This document shows positions 39,368-48,731 of a stretch of DNA of 64,000 nucleotides, piece after piece (the first letter of the stretch is position 1; the number at the start of each line of letters is the position of its first letter). Source of the DNA: CAZTQN01 sp964615765 (GTDB lineage Bacteria > Planctomycetota > Phycisphaerae > Phycisphaerales > UBA1924). The stretch spans positions 145,501 to 209,500 of the forward strand of contig CAZTQN010000003.1 in NCBI GenBank assembly GCA_964615765.1. Direction: 5' to 3'. Below the pieces are notes generated by a model, which was given only the letters and a program-made list of their open reading frames with translations, was not told the origin of the DNA and ran no database searches. Made by a program: the position numbers and the translations under genes.

Positions 39368-41380
39368 TCAGTTGCCCGACATCATCACCGATCCGCTCCC
39401 GCGGAACCACTGCCACACCTCGTACCCCTTGGGCAGCGGGCCCGCGTTGCCGATGTCCGGCTTCACCACGCGGACTTCCGGCTGCAGACGCACCCAGGTG
39501 TACGGCTGCTCCTCGTGCATCACCCGGTCGAACTCCCGCCAGTGCTCCATCCGCTTGTTGAAGTCCACCTCGCGGCGGAGCGCGTCGATCGCGGCGTCTG
39601 CGGCGGGGCTGTTCCACTGCGCGAAGTTGTCGCCCTGGTCCTTGATCGACTCAGAGTGGAAGATCTGCTTCGGGTCACTCTCGGGCGCGCTCGCGCCCCA
39701 GCCCATCGTCATCGCGTCGTAGTCGCGCTGCTTGCGGATCGGGTCGCCGACGGACCAGTCCACCCCGCGCAGCGTCACCCGGATCCCGTGCGATTCGTAC
39801 GTGTCCTTCACGAACGTCGCGATCCGCTGGGCGATCTCGCCGCCAGAGAAGAACGTGAACTCGAACACGAACTCCTCGCCCGCGGCGTTCTCGAGCACGC
39901 CGTTGTTGTTGCGGTCTTCCCAGCCCGCTTCCTTCAGCAGCGCCTTGGCCCGGTCGACATCCACCGGCCAGGACTTGATGTCCGGGTCCGAGCCGGGGAA
40001 GTTCGGGTTCATGAACCCCTTGGCGACCTGCCCGATCCCCGCCCAGATGTCGCGGATCATCTTCTCGCGGTCCAGCAGCATCGTCATCGCCTGGCGAACG
40101 CGCTTGTCGTGGAAAGGCGTGAGCTTGCGCGTCGAGCCGCGCTCCCCGCAGTTCCAGATCACCGCGCTCCGCCCCGATCGCATCGTCACCGACGCGAACA
40201 TCTGGTTGTTCTTGACGAACTCCTCGTCCTTTCGGAGCGAGGCGAACTGCGGGGCGGCGGGCGTGATCATGTCCGCCTCGCCGTTGCGGTACGCCGTCAA
40301 TCGCGCCAGCTCGTCCGTGATGTCACGGAACCGCAGCTCCTCGATCGGCGACCGCGGGCCGTAGTAGAACTCGTTCCGCACCAGCTCGATCGTCTGCCCC
40401 GGCGTCCACTGGTCGTTGATGTCCAGACGCTTGAGCTTGTACGGGCCCGATCCCTTCACCAGCCCCGTGCTCTTGTTGATCTGGCTCGGCGTCAGCGTGC
40501 CGTAGAAGTGCTTGGGCAGCACGTAGATGCCCGTCACCGCAGCGTCGAGGTTGTTGAACCGCGGCTCGCGGAAGGTGAACTCGATCACCTTCTCGCTGAG
40601 CGCCGCGACCTTGTCGATCTGGTCCGACAGCGTCGAGCGGGCCCGCTGCGCCTCGATCTGCGGGTTCATGATGTACTCGTGGAACGTCCAGCGCACGTCC
40701 TCCGCCGTCACGGGCTTGCCGTCGCTGAACCGCGCGTCGGCGCGGATGCGCACCCGCAGCCACATCCCGTCCGGGGCCATCTGCCACGCGTCGGCCAGCG
40801 TGCCGCGCACCATCAGCGTCTTCGGGTCGTACGCGCCCAGCGTGTCGCAGATCAGGTCCAGCGGGCGACGCCCGTACACGTCCGTCTGAATGTGCGGCGT
40901 CAGCTTCGCGGGGCGGGCTTCGAACACCTCGGTGAACGTCCCGCCTTCTTTGAAGCCCGGCTGCGCCGTCGGATCGTTGGTGAACGTCCACGGCTCCTGC
41001 CACGCGATCGCGACGTCCGGCCGCGCCCACGACGTGTCCCGGTTCCCCACGCTCGACGCCGACGGCGTGCCCGTCGCGGACCCGCCGCTCGCGCTGCCAC
41101 CCGCGCTGTCGCCCGCAGCCGCCCCCTGCGCCGGCCGCAGCGCGGCTTGATCAATCCGCTTCGCCAGTTCGTTCAAGCGCGACACCAGTTCCGTGTGCCG
41201 CTCGCGCTCCGGGCGGTCCGCCCCCGCGATGAGCCCCTCGAGCGCGGCGACCTTCGCCTGCACCTCGCGCAGCTTGTCCCACTCCCGGTTGGTCTTCACC
41301 ATGTTCAGAAACACGGCCAGCCCCACGCCGGCCACCAGCAGGAACAGGCAGAAATCTTTGAAGCCGAATCGGTTCTGCAT
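39368..41380 (-). CDS. Membrane-anchored peptide-binding protein (SBP family 5)
   Basis: 670 residues. An N-terminal transmembrane helix (about 10-28, FCLFLLVAGVGLAVFLNMV) anchors it, instead of a cleaved signal. A coiled coil follows (about 30-85, REVQAKVAALEGLI). After a Ser/Gly linker comes the SBP_bac_5 fold, recognisable by GRRPLDLICDTL, VRIRADARFSDGKPVTAEDV, SGPYKLKRLD, VRQAMTMLLDREKMI, AKALLKEAGWE and WNSPAADAAIDAL. It delivers peptides (or other small ligands, such as nickel complexes) to the permeases encoded alongside. Confidence 0.9.
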   Translation of the reverse strand: MQNRFGFKDFCLFLLVAGVGLAVFLNMVKTNREWDKLREVQAKVAALEGLIAGADRPERERHTELVSRLNELAKRIDQAALRPAQGAAAGDSAGGSASGGSATGTPSASSVGNRDTSWARPDVAIAWQEPWTFTNDPTAQPGFKEGGTFTEVFEARPAKLTPHIQTDVYGRRPLDLICDTLGAYDPKTLMVRGTLADAWQMAPDGMWLRVRIRADARFSDGKPVTAEDVRWTFHEYIMNPQIEAQRARSTLSDQIDKVAALSEKVIEFTFREPRFNNLDAAVTGIYVLPKHFYGTLTPSQINKSTGLVKGSGPYKLKRLDINDQWTPGQTIELVRNEFYYGPRSPIEELRFRDITDELARLTAYRNGEADMITPAAPQFASLRKDEEFVKNNQMFASVTMRSGRSAVIWNCGERGSTRKLTPFHDKRVRQAMTMLLDREKMIRDIWAGIGQVAKGFMNPNFPGSDPDIKSWPVDVDRAKALLKEAGWEDRNNNGVLENAAGEEFVFEFTFFSGGEIAQRIATFVKDTYESHGIRVTLRGVDWSVGDPIRKQRDYDAMTMGWGASAPESDPKQIFHSESIKDQGDNFAQWNSPAADAAIDALRREVDFNKRMEHWREFDRVMHEEQPYTWVRLQPEVRVVKPDIGNAGPLPKGYEVWQWFRGSGSVMMSGN

Positions 41381-41536
41381 GGAGACTCGCCCTCGCGCCC
41401 GAGCGCCGCCGCGCCCCGGACGATGAAACCGGAATGGTAGCGGCTCGCTGCAATGACTGCCGCGTGCGCCCCGCGTCTTTTCCGCCTATTCCCGACGCGC
41501 CGATCCGGTTCGACCGCGCCGCATCGCCCGGTGCAT

Positions 41537-42811
41537 CTACCGGCGCGACCGCTTCGGGTCGAGCGCCTCGCGCAACCCCTCGCCCACAAAGTTCAGCGCC
41601 AAGAGCGTCACCCCGAGCATCAGGCACGGGAACAGCAGCAGCCACCAGTGGCTCCGGTACGGGTTCAACTCCGACAGCCCGTCCGCCGCCAGGTTCCCCC
41701 AACTCGGCAGCGGCGACTTGACCCCGATCCCCAGGAACGACAGGAAGCTCTCCTGCAGGATCGCTTGCGGCACCGTCAGCGTCGCGTACACCACGATCGG
41801 CCCGACCAGGTTTGGCAGGAGGTGTCGCACGAACTGTCCGCGCACCCCGACGCCCATCGCCCGGGCCGCCTCCATGAACGGCTGGTTCTTCAGGCTCAGC
41901 ACCTGCCCGCGCACCACTCGCGCCATCGTCAGCCAACTCACCCCGCCGATCGCCACCAGCAGCGTCACCACGCCCAGCGTCTGCTTCTTCCACGCGGCGA
42001 CCTCGCCCGAGCCGACGGCGACCAGCGCCCGCGTGCGGGCCGCCTCCTCCGCCGCGCCCCGCTCCGCCTCGGTCCCGGTAAACCCTGCCATCTCCGCCGC
42101 GACCAGCGCCGCCCGACGCTGCGTCGCCTCCGCCGAAACGCCCACCTGCCACGAATCGATGACCGCGTCGATCGCGACGGCGACCAGCACCACCAGCAAG
42201 ATGTACGGCAGCCCGTACAGCACATCGACCACGCGCATCATCACCGCGTCCGTCCGCCCGCCGACATACCCCGCGATCGCCCCGTACAGCGTCCCGATCC
42301 CGATCGCGATCACCGCCGCGGCGATCCCGATCATCAGCGACAGCCCGCCCCCCGCGAGCGTCCGGATCAGCACGCTCCGCCCGAGCAAGTCCGTCCCCAG
42401 CCAATACCTTGGCCACGCCGCCTGAACCTGCGCGGGCGTCACTTCGACCGGCGCATCCGCCGCCAGCCCGCGCGCTTCCCGCTCCCGCGACTGCGCGATC
42501 ACACGGGCCGTCGCCTCGGCCCGGGCCCGCGGGCCTTCGCCGCCCGAGTCTTCCGGCCACGGCGCCCAGAACGGCGGCAACTGCCGCGCCGTCCGCGTCT
42601 GCTCGTCATACCGCGGCGAGCCGGACGCGCCCTCCCCAAACGTCCACGGCACCGTCAGCAGGCACGCCGCCAGCATCGTCACCAGCACGCCCAGCCCGAT
42701 CACCCCGCCCCAGCTCCGCACGAACGGGTTGTCGCGCCACGTCCGCGCCGGCGCCGGCGGCGCCATGATCGCGGGGATGGAAGCGGGTTCACCGGCGCGT
42801 TCGGTGTGCAC
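41537..42811 (-). CDS. Peptide ABC transporter permease, second OppC-type
   Basis: 424 residues. The N-terminal helix (about 33-55) precedes a long periplasmic-like segment. LGTDLLGRSVLIRTLAGGGLS opens the core, and the EAA loop is ARAMGVGVRGQFVRHLLPN. The end is LNFVGEGLREALDPKRS. A helical insertion at about 215-275 splits the core. It is the first gene of a run with permease, SBP, OppB-type, OppC-type and ATPase genes, thus holding two OppC-type and one OppB-type subunit. GTG 42811 is used; TACGCT lies 8 nt upstream. ATG 42766 is an alternative. Confidence 0.87.
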   Translation of the reverse strand: MHTERAGEPASIPAIMAPPAPARTWRDNPFVRSWGGVIGLGVLVTMLAACLLTVPWTFGEGASGSPRYDEQTRTARQLPPFWAPWPEDSGGEGPRARAEATARVIAQSREREARGLAADAPVEVTPAQVQAAWPRYWLGTDLLGRSVLIRTLAGGGLSLMIGIAAAVIAIGIGTLYGAIAGYVGGRTDAVMMRVVDVLYGLPYILLVVLVAVAIDAVIDSWQVGVSAEATQRRAALVAAEMAGFTGTEAERGAAEEAARTRALVAVGSGEVAAWKKQTLGVVTLLVAIGGVSWLTMARVVRGQVLSLKNQPFMEAARAMGVGVRGQFVRHLLPNLVGPIVVYATLTVPQAILQESFLSFLGIGVKSPLPSWGNLAADGLSELNPYRSHWWLLLFPCLMLGVTLLALNFVGEGLREALDPKRSRR

Positions 42812-42819
42812 AGCCCGCC

Positions 42820-42825
42820 AGCGTA
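42820..42825 (-). promoter_or_regulatory. -10-like TACGCT at head of peptide-transporter operon
   Basis: TACGCT on the minus strand lies 8 nt before GTG 42811, in the 226-bp gap shared with the divergent stator genes. No ribosome site is visible. Confidence 0.35.
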
Positions 42826-43037
42826 GCCCGAGGGTCCGTCCGTTATCGGCCCGGTTGCCCGAGACAGTCGTGCCGCCCCTCGACCAGCAATCTCGACGCC
42901 GCCTGCGCCCGCACGCGCCGTCTGCCCGGCTTGCGCCGCCTGCGCACCCGCGCCACCGATCAACAAGGACCCAGCGCCCGCCGATACCTCACGCGCGGAC
43001 CCCGCATCACCGGCGGCCGCTCTGGAGACGCCCGGCC

Positions 43038-43814
43038 ATGGACAAGGCCAGCCTCATCGGCTCGATCATCATGTTCGGCGCCGTCGCCATCGTCTGCTTC
43101 ATGGCGACGCACGGCGACCTCTCCGCCCTCTGGTCGGAGAAGGGCTTCATCATGGTGTTCGTCGCCACCATCGGCGCTGTGTTCATGGCGATGCCGATGG
43201 AGCGCATCACCGCCGTCCCCGGCTACATCAAGAAGTTCCTCTTCAACAAGACGCAGTCCCCGATCGAAGTCATCAAGCTCATGCAGGCCCTCGGCGAGAA
43301 GGCCCGCCGCGACGGCATCCTCGCCCTCGAAGGCGACATCGCCAAGATCAAGGACCCCTTCCTCGCCGCCGGTTTGAAGATGACCATCGACGGCACCGAC
43401 CCCGACACCATCGAGGCCACCCTCCGCCTCGAGGTCATGGCCATGCAGGATCGCCACAAATCCGGCAAGAAGTTCTTCGACGTCATCAAGACCTACGCCC
43501 CCGCCCTCGGCCTGGTCGCCACGCTCATCGGGCAGATCGGTATGTTCAAGAGCCTCGGCGGTTCCATCGAGGTCATGGGCTACATGCTCGCCGTCGCCGT
43601 CGTCGCCACAATGTACGGCACCGTGCTCGCCAACTGCCTCGCCGGGCCCATCGGCGACAAGCTCGCCCTCCGCTCGGCGCAGGAAATCCTCAACCGCGAG
43701 ATGGCCCTCCAGGGCATCCTCTCCATCCAGGCCGGCGACAACCCCCGCACTACCCTCGACAAGATGGCCGCCTTCATCACCGCCCCCGAGCGTGCCAAGC
43801 TCAAGGCCGCCTGA
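43038..43814 (+). CDS. MotA-like stator subunit
   Basis: 258 residues with four membrane helices in the MotA arrangement: a first hairpin (SLIGSIIMFGAVAIVCFM, then FIMVFVATIGAVFMAM), a cytosolic loop of about 90 residues, and the C-terminal pair with TYAPALGLVATLIGQIGMF. The latter contains the conserved Pro of the proton path region. MotA pairs with MotB to drive flagellar rotation. Ribosome site GGAG. The MotB-like gene follows after 29 bp. No flagellar genes are visible, so the stator may serve another motor. Confidence 0.83.
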   Translation: MDKASLIGSIIMFGAVAIVCFMATHGDLSALWSEKGFIMVFVATIGAVFMAMPMERITAVPGYIKKFLFNKTQSPIEVIKLMQALGEKARRDGILALEGDIAKIKDPFLAAGLKMTIDGTDPDTIEATLRLEVMAMQDRHKSGKKFFDVIKTYAPALGLVATLIGQIGMFKSLGGSIEVMGYMLAVAVVATMYGTVLANCLAGPIGDKLALRSAQEILNREMALQGILSIQAGDNPRTTLDKMAAFITAPERAKLKAA

Positions 43815-43843
43815 TCCCGCACGATTTCTGAGGAACCTCCATC

Positions 43844-44671
43844 GTGTCCGACCACGGCGACAAGCACGGCGGCGACAACAAGGGCGCCGACGCCCACGGC
43901 GGCGGCGGCCATGGTGGTCACAAGAAGAAGCACCACCACCACAAGCACGAGGAGCACGAGCACGAAGAAGGCTGGATCGTTTCCTTCGCCGACAACGTCC
44001 TCCTGCAGATGGGCTTCTTCGTCATCCTTCTCGCCATGAACATGGGCCCCAAAGGCGCCAGCGCCGCCGCCAGCAGCGACGGCGACACCCCCTCCGACCG
44101 CATGCTCGACCTGGCCATCGCCGTGCGCGAGGCCTTCCACAACCCCGTCCGCGTGGATTCCACCGACCCCAACGACGCCCCGCTCATCCGCCGCCTCCGC
44201 GACCGCCAGACCCAGGGCGACACCTCCAACCCCGGCGCCGACGGCGAGCAGCGCAAGGTCGAGACCGTCCGCCCCTCCGATTGGGTCGGCAAGGACGGCT
44301 TCGTCGAGTTCTCCGACGCCTCCAGCGAGATCTCCGACAAGGCCCGCACCACCATCAAGCAGATCTCCGAACAGATCGTCGGCACCAAGTGGATGGTCGA
44401 GATCCGCGGGCACGTCAGCAAGCTCGAAGGCTTCCGCGATGTCGCCAAGTCCCGCGAGCTCAGCTACCAGCGCGCCTTCGCCGTCGCGCAGGAACTCGTC
44501 GGCGTCGGCGTCAAGTGGGAACAGATCGCCATCGTCGCCATGGGCGACGCGGCCCCCGTCCAGCCGCGCGCCCGCAGCACCAACGATCACGCCGCCAACC
44601 AGCGCGTCGAGATGATCATCACCCCGCAGACCATGCCGCCCGATCCCTATAGCGAAGAGCCCGAGAAGTAA
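43844..44671 (+). CDS. MotB-like stator protein with His-rich N-terminus
   Basis: 275 residues. The first 42 residues contain 12 histidines in Gly/Lys/Glu-rich context. A membrane helix follows with SFADNVLLQMGFFVILLAMN; Asp50 takes the place of the MotB proton-binding Asp. After a linker, residues about 150-270 are an OmpA-like peptidoglycan-binding domain, recognisable by VEFSDASSEISDKAR and NQRVEMIIT. GTG start with GAGGAA upstream. The His-rich cytosolic tail is not a normal MotB feature. Some tail residues may bind metal (inferred). Confidence 0.82.
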   Translation: MSDHGDKHGGDNKGADAHGGGGHGGHKKKHHHHKHEEHEHEEGWIVSFADNVLLQMGFFVILLAMNMGPKGASAAASSDGDTPSDRMLDLAIAVREAFHNPVRVDSTDPNDAPLIRRLRDRQTQGDTSNPGADGEQRKVETVRPSDWVGKDGFVEFSDASSEISDKARTTIKQISEQIVGTKWMVEIRGHVSKLEGFRDVAKSRELSYQRAFAVAQELVGVGVKWEQIAIVAMGDAAPVQPRARSTNDHAANQRVEMIITPQTMPPDPYSEEPEK

Positions 44672-44712
44672 CACCCCTCTCGAGACGCTTCCACACGCCG
44701 CGCCCGCGTTCG

Positions 44713-44718
44713 TACAAT
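44713..44718 (+). promoter_or_regulatory. -10 element TACAAT, leaderless start of mnmG
   Basis: TACAAT (5 of 6 to consensus) ends 5 nt before GTG 44724. This is the best -10 match of the leaderless set, and no ribosome site is present. Confidence 0.55.
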
Positions 44719-44723
44719 GGCCC

Positions 44724-46700
44724 GTGGGCAGCACGTCGTACCAGGTCATCGTCATCGGAGGCGGGCACGCCGGCGTCGAAGCCGCTTGGGCCGCCGCCAA
44801 CGTCCTCGCGGGGAACGCGCCGTCCGCCCCCGGCGCCGTCGCCCTGGTCACGCTCGACCCCGCCAAGATCGGCGTGATGTCCTGCAACCCCGCCATCGGC
44901 GGGCTCGCCAAGGGACAGATCGTCCGCGAGATCGACGCCCTCAACGGGCTCATGGGCCTCGCGGCCGACGCCACCGGCATCCAGTTCAAGGTCCTCAACA
45001 CCAGCAAGGGCGCCGCGGTCCACGGCCCGCGGGCCCAGTGCGACAAGCACGCCTACGCCGACGCCGTCCAGGCCATGCTCCGCGCCCGCCCGGAGATCCG
45101 CGTCATCGCCGGCAGCGTCGAGCGCCTGATCGTCGAGTCCGGCGTCTGCCTGGGCGTGGTGGTGCACCTCGCCGCGCCCTTTCTCGATCAGCCCGCCGGC
45201 ACGCTGCTCGAACTCCGCGCCCCCGCCGTCGTGCTCACCACCGGCACGTTCATGCGCGGGCTGATGCACACCGGCGAGACGCGCACGCCCGGCGGGCGTT
45301 TCGGCGAAGCCCCCGCCGTCGGCATCTCCGGCGCGCTCCGCGACCTGGGCTTCGAACTCGGTCGCCTCAAGACCGGCACGCCCCCGCGCCTCAGCCGCGC
45401 CTCGATCCGCTGGAACGACCTGCCCGACGCCCCCGGCGACGAGCACCCCACCCCCTTCAGCGACCTGGCCCGCACCGCTTCGAACGAAGACCCCGCCAGC
45501 CCGCTCATCGCCGCCGTCCCCGCGCTGGCCCGCTTCCCCGTGCTTGAGCAGGTCAACTGCAAGAGCACCACCACCACCGCCGACGTCCACGCCGTCATCC
45601 GCGCCAACCTGCACCGCGCCCCGATGTACAGCGGGCAGATCGAGTCCGTCGGCCCGCGCTACTGCCCAAGCATCGAGGACAAGGTCGTGCGTTTCGGCGA
45701 CCGCGACCAGCACACCGTCTTCCTCGAGCCCGAATCACTCCGACCCGCCCACGACGACTGGGTCTACTGCAACGGCATCTCCACCTCCCTCCCCGCCGAC
45801 GTGCAGGACCTGCTCGTCCACGCCATGCCCGGGTGCGAGAACGCCGTCATCCTCCGCTACGGCTACGCGGTCGAGTACGACATGGTCAAGCCGCACCAGA
45901 TCCACGCCACCGGCGAGACCAAGCTCGTCCGCAACCTGTTCCTCGCCGGGCAGATCAACGGCACCTCCGGCTACGAAGAAGCCGCGGGGCAGGGCCTGGT
46001 CGCCGGGCTCAACGCCGCCCGCCGCTCGCTGCACCAGCCCGACGTCACCTTCGCCCGCGACCAGGCGTACCTCGGCGTGCTCATGGACGATCTGTGCACC
46101 AAGACGCCCACCGAGCCCTACCGCATGTTCACCAGCCGCGCCGAGCACCGCCTCCTGCTCCGCAGCGACAACGCCGCAGACCGGCTCACGCCCCGGGCGG
46201 CGGACCTTGGCCTGCTCGCCGGCCCGCTGGGCGAGCGCCGCCGCGCCGTCTTCGCCGAACGCCAGCGCCAAATCTCCGAAATCGGCCGCCTGCTCGACAC
46301 CGTCCGCCTGAACACCGTGTACCTGCGCGACCTGGTCCGCCGCCCGGAGTTCGACGCCGCCTGCCTCGACCGCGAACTCCGCGCTCTCGGGCACACGTTC
46401 GACTTTCCCGCCGTCTTCACCGCGCACACGGAGCGCTTCTACGCGGCGTACATCGAGCGTCAGCACGCCGAAGTCCGCCGCACGGCCGACCTCGAACGCC
46501 GCCCCATCCCCCCCACCGTCGATTACCACGTGCTCCCCAGCCTCCGCGCCGAAGCCCGCCAGGCGCTCGACCGCTTCCGCCCCGCCACGCTCGGCCAGGC
46601 CTCGCGCCTCGAGGGCGTCACCCCCGCCGACGTCACGCTCCTCGCCGTCCTGATCCGCAAGCACAACCAGGACCGCCCCACCCCGAGCGTCCGCCCGTAA
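44724..46700 (+). CDS. mnmG: tRNA uridine 5-carboxymethylaminomethyl modification enzyme
   Basis: 658-residue FAD protein (also called GidA). Motifs are VIVIGGGHAGVEAAWAAA at the N-terminus, LDPAKIGVMSCNPAIGG, GLMGLAADATGIQFKVLN, GEGTFMRGLMH-like (TTGTFMRGLMH), and LFLAGQINGTSGYEEAAGQG. With MnmE it modifies U34 in tRNAs that read NNA/NNG codons. Length is about 30 residues above the usual. GTG start; mnmE is not visible. It stands between the stator pair and the antiporter, which has its own -10 element. Confidence 0.96.
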   Translation: MGSTSYQVIVIGGGHAGVEAAWAAANVLAGNAPSAPGAVALVTLDPAKIGVMSCNPAIGGLAKGQIVREIDALNGLMGLAADATGIQFKVLNTSKGAAVHGPRAQCDKHAYADAVQAMLRARPEIRVIAGSVERLIVESGVCLGVVVHLAAPFLDQPAGTLLELRAPAVVLTTGTFMRGLMHTGETRTPGGRFGEAPAVGISGALRDLGFELGRLKTGTPPRLSRASIRWNDLPDAPGDEHPTPFSDLARTASNEDPASPLIAAVPALARFPVLEQVNCKSTTTTADVHAVIRANLHRAPMYSGQIESVGPRYCPSIEDKVVRFGDRDQHTVFLEPESLRPAHDDWVYCNGISTSLPADVQDLLVHAMPGCENAVILRYGYAVEYDMVKPHQIHATGETKLVRNLFLAGQINGTSGYEEAAGQGLVAGLNAARRSLHQPDVTFARDQAYLGVLMDDLCTKTPTEPYRMFTSRAEHRLLLRSDNAADRLTPRAADLGLLAGPLGERRRAVFAERQRQISEIGRLLDTVRLNTVYLRDLVRRPEFDAACLDRELRALGHTFDFPAVFTAHTERFYAAYIERQHAEVRRTADLERRPIPPTVDYHVLPSLRAEARQALDRFRPATLGQASRLEGVTPADVTLLAVLIRKHNQDRPTPSVRP

Positions 46701-46761
46701 CCGCGCCGCGCACCGGTCAACACTCTTTGCTCGCGGCGCTTCACCGCCCCCCGCGTCTTTC

Positions 46762-46767
46762 TACACT
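46762..46767 (+). promoter_or_regulatory. -10-like TACACT, leaderless start of antiporter gene
   Basis: TACACT ends 6 nt before GTG 46774. No ribosome site is present in the 73-bp gap after mnmG. Confidence 0.5.
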
Positions 46768-46773
46768 CGCCGC

Positions 46774-48666
46774 GTGCCCGACCTGTTGATCACCATGCTC
46801 GCCGCGAGCGAAGGCTCGTCCGACTTCGTCGGCGATCTGCTGGTCATCCTCGGCGCCGCCGCCGCCGTCTCCGTCCTGCTCCCGCGCCTGCGACTGGCCT
46901 CGATCCCCGGCTACCTCGTCGTCGGCGCGCTCATCGGCTCCCTGGGCCTGGTCTCGCACGACGCCAGCGGCAAGCCCGGCGCCGTCCAGGAAATCTCCAA
47001 CCTCTCCATCGTCCTGCTGATGTTCACCATCGGCATGCACCTCGACCTCGACGCCCTCCGCAGCGGCATGGTCCGCATGCTCGGCGTCGGGCTGGGCAGC
47101 ACGCTCGGGGTCATCCTCCTGGGCTGGCCCATCGCCATGCTCTTCGGGCTCTCCGCGCCCGCCGCCCTGCTGGTCAGCATGGGCATCTCCATGTCCTCGA
47201 CCGCCGTCATACTCGGGATCCTCGGCAAACAGCGCGAACTGCACACGATCCACGGCCGCCTCTGCCTGGGCATCGCCCTCGTCCAGGACCTCATGGCCGT
47301 CGCCATCCTCGCGCTCATGCCCTTGCTCGCCGTCTGGGCCAACGGCACCGCCGCCGGCGAAGTCCCGCAGGCCGTGCACAACTCCACCATGCCCGCGTGG
47401 GCACGCCTGCTCGCCAACGGCCTCCTCGCCGTCGGCGGCATCGGCGTCATGATCGCCTTCGGGCGCTACGTCCTGCCGCGTCTGCTCCGCGAATCCGGCC
47501 GCGGCGGCAACACCGAGGCCATGCTCGTCGTCTCCGCCGCCGCCGCCCTCGCCTGCGCCGCCGTCACCTCCCTGCTCGGCTTCGGTCCCGCCCTCGGCGC
47601 GTTCCTCGCCGGCTTCCTCCTCAGCGCCACGCCCTTCCGCCATCAGCTCGCCGGGCAACTCGCCCCGATGCGCGACCTGTTCATGGCCATCTTCTTCACC
47701 GCCGTCGGCGCCAAGATGGACATCTCCGCCGTCATGCAGAACTGGTGGATCATCGCCCTGGGCGTCGGCGCCACCCTCTCCATCAAGGCCCTGCTCAACA
47801 ACTTCGCCGCCTGGGCCGGCGGGGCGACGGCCCCCGTCGCCGCCCTCACCGCCGCGTTCCTCTGCCAAGCCGGCGAGTTCAGCCTCGTCGTCTTCGAAGC
47901 CGGCGCCGCCCAGAACATCCTCTCGCAGGGTCACCTCTCCGTCGCCATCGCCGTCGTCGTGCTCACGCTCATGCTCGCCGGCCCGATTGTCGACCTCGCC
48001 CGCCCGCGCGTGGGCCGACTGGCCCAGTTCCCCCTCGCCCCCTGGTTCGCACACTCCGCCTTCCGCGCCCAGACCGCGGCCCACACCTCCCACGCCCACG
48101 CCTCACCCGCGCACGTTGCCGCCGACCTCAACGGCGCCGCCCACGCATCTACTTCTACAGACGAGCACACCCCCGCCGACGCCTCTACCCCCCCACCGCC
48201 CGCCGAGACTCCCGCGCCGGCCCGCCTCCGCGTCATCATCGCGGGCTTCGGCGTCGTCGGGCGCAATCTCGCCGAGCACTTCGCCGCCCACGGCATCGAC
48301 TTCATCATCGTCGAGACCAACGCGCAGACTGTCTCCCGCCAGATTGCGCTCGGGCGTGAAGCGATCTTTGGGGACGTTTCCAACCGCGACGTGCTGGAAT
48401 CCGCCGGTATCCACACCGCCGACGCGGTCATGCTCACCATCCCGGACGACGACGCCACGCTCCGCGCCTGCCGCGCCATTCGCGAGCTGCGGCCTGACAT
48501 TTTTGTGGCCGCCCGCACCGCATACCTCAGTCGTGCCATCGCCGCCACCGAACTCGGGGTGGATCACGTCACGATCGAAGAGGTGGTGACCGCGCAAGAC
48601 ATGGCCGTCAAGGTCATTCAGCAGCTCGGCAAGCGTGTTTTTGCGCCGAAACTGCCGCATCTGTAG
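46774..48666 (+). CDS. Kef-type cation:proton antiporter with RCK domain
   Basis: 630 residues. About 12 membrane helices of the CPA2 family (residues about 15-400), with LPRLRLASIPGYLVVGALIG early and GFGPALGAFLAGFLLSATPF in the conserved loop. A Ser/Thr/Pro/His linker (about 425-480) leads to an RCK/TrkA-N domain beginning LRVIIAGFGVVGRNLAEHF with IIVETNAQTV, the nucleotide-binding Rossmann signature. It probably exports K+ or Na+ for protons, gated by nucleotide. No KefF/KefG partner is adjacent. Confidence 0.9.
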   Translation: MPDLLITMLAASEGSSDFVGDLLVILGAAAAVSVLLPRLRLASIPGYLVVGALIGSLGLVSHDASGKPGAVQEISNLSIVLLMFTIGMHLDLDALRSGMVRMLGVGLGSTLGVILLGWPIAMLFGLSAPAALLVSMGISMSSTAVILGILGKQRELHTIHGRLCLGIALVQDLMAVAILALMPLLAVWANGTAAGEVPQAVHNSTMPAWARLLANGLLAVGGIGVMIAFGRYVLPRLLRESGRGGNTEAMLVVSAAAALACAAVTSLLGFGPALGAFLAGFLLSATPFRHQLAGQLAPMRDLFMAIFFTAVGAKMDISAVMQNWWIIALGVGATLSIKALLNNFAAWAGGATAPVAALTAAFLCQAGEFSLVVFEAGAAQNILSQGHLSVAIAVVVLTLMLAGPIVDLARPRVGRLAQFPLAPWFAHSAFRAQTAAHTSHAHASPAHVAADLNGAAHASTSTDEHTPADASTPPPPAETPAPARLRVIIAGFGVVGRNLAEHFAAHGIDFIIVETNAQTVSRQIALGREAIFGDVSNRDVLESAGIHTADAVMLTIPDDDATLRACRAIRELRPDIFVAARTAYLSRAIAATELGVDHVTIEEVVTAQDMAVKVIQQLGKRVFAPKLPHL

Positions 48667-48712
48667 CCTGTGCGGGCACGATTCTTGGTTATCGGGTCTT
48701 GACTTCCGAACC

Positions 48713-48731
48713 ACGCGCAGAACCTGCGCGT
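48713..48731. promoter_or_regulatory. Hairpin after antiporter gene
   Basis: Perfect 8-bp stem ACGCGCAG / CTGCGCGT with a 3-nt loop, 47 bp after the stop of the antiporter gene. The sequence behind it (CGTCCGAGATTCTTCTC) has few Ts, so a terminator role is possible but not clear. The rest of the 313-bp gap (48667-48979) shows no gene and no B12 box. Confidence 0.4.

Noticed and set aside
43038..44671. MotA/MotB pair considered as a Zorya-type defence core
   Set aside because: The MotA-like protein is short, and neither helicase nor nuclease partners follow. Neighbours are mnmG and an antiporter.
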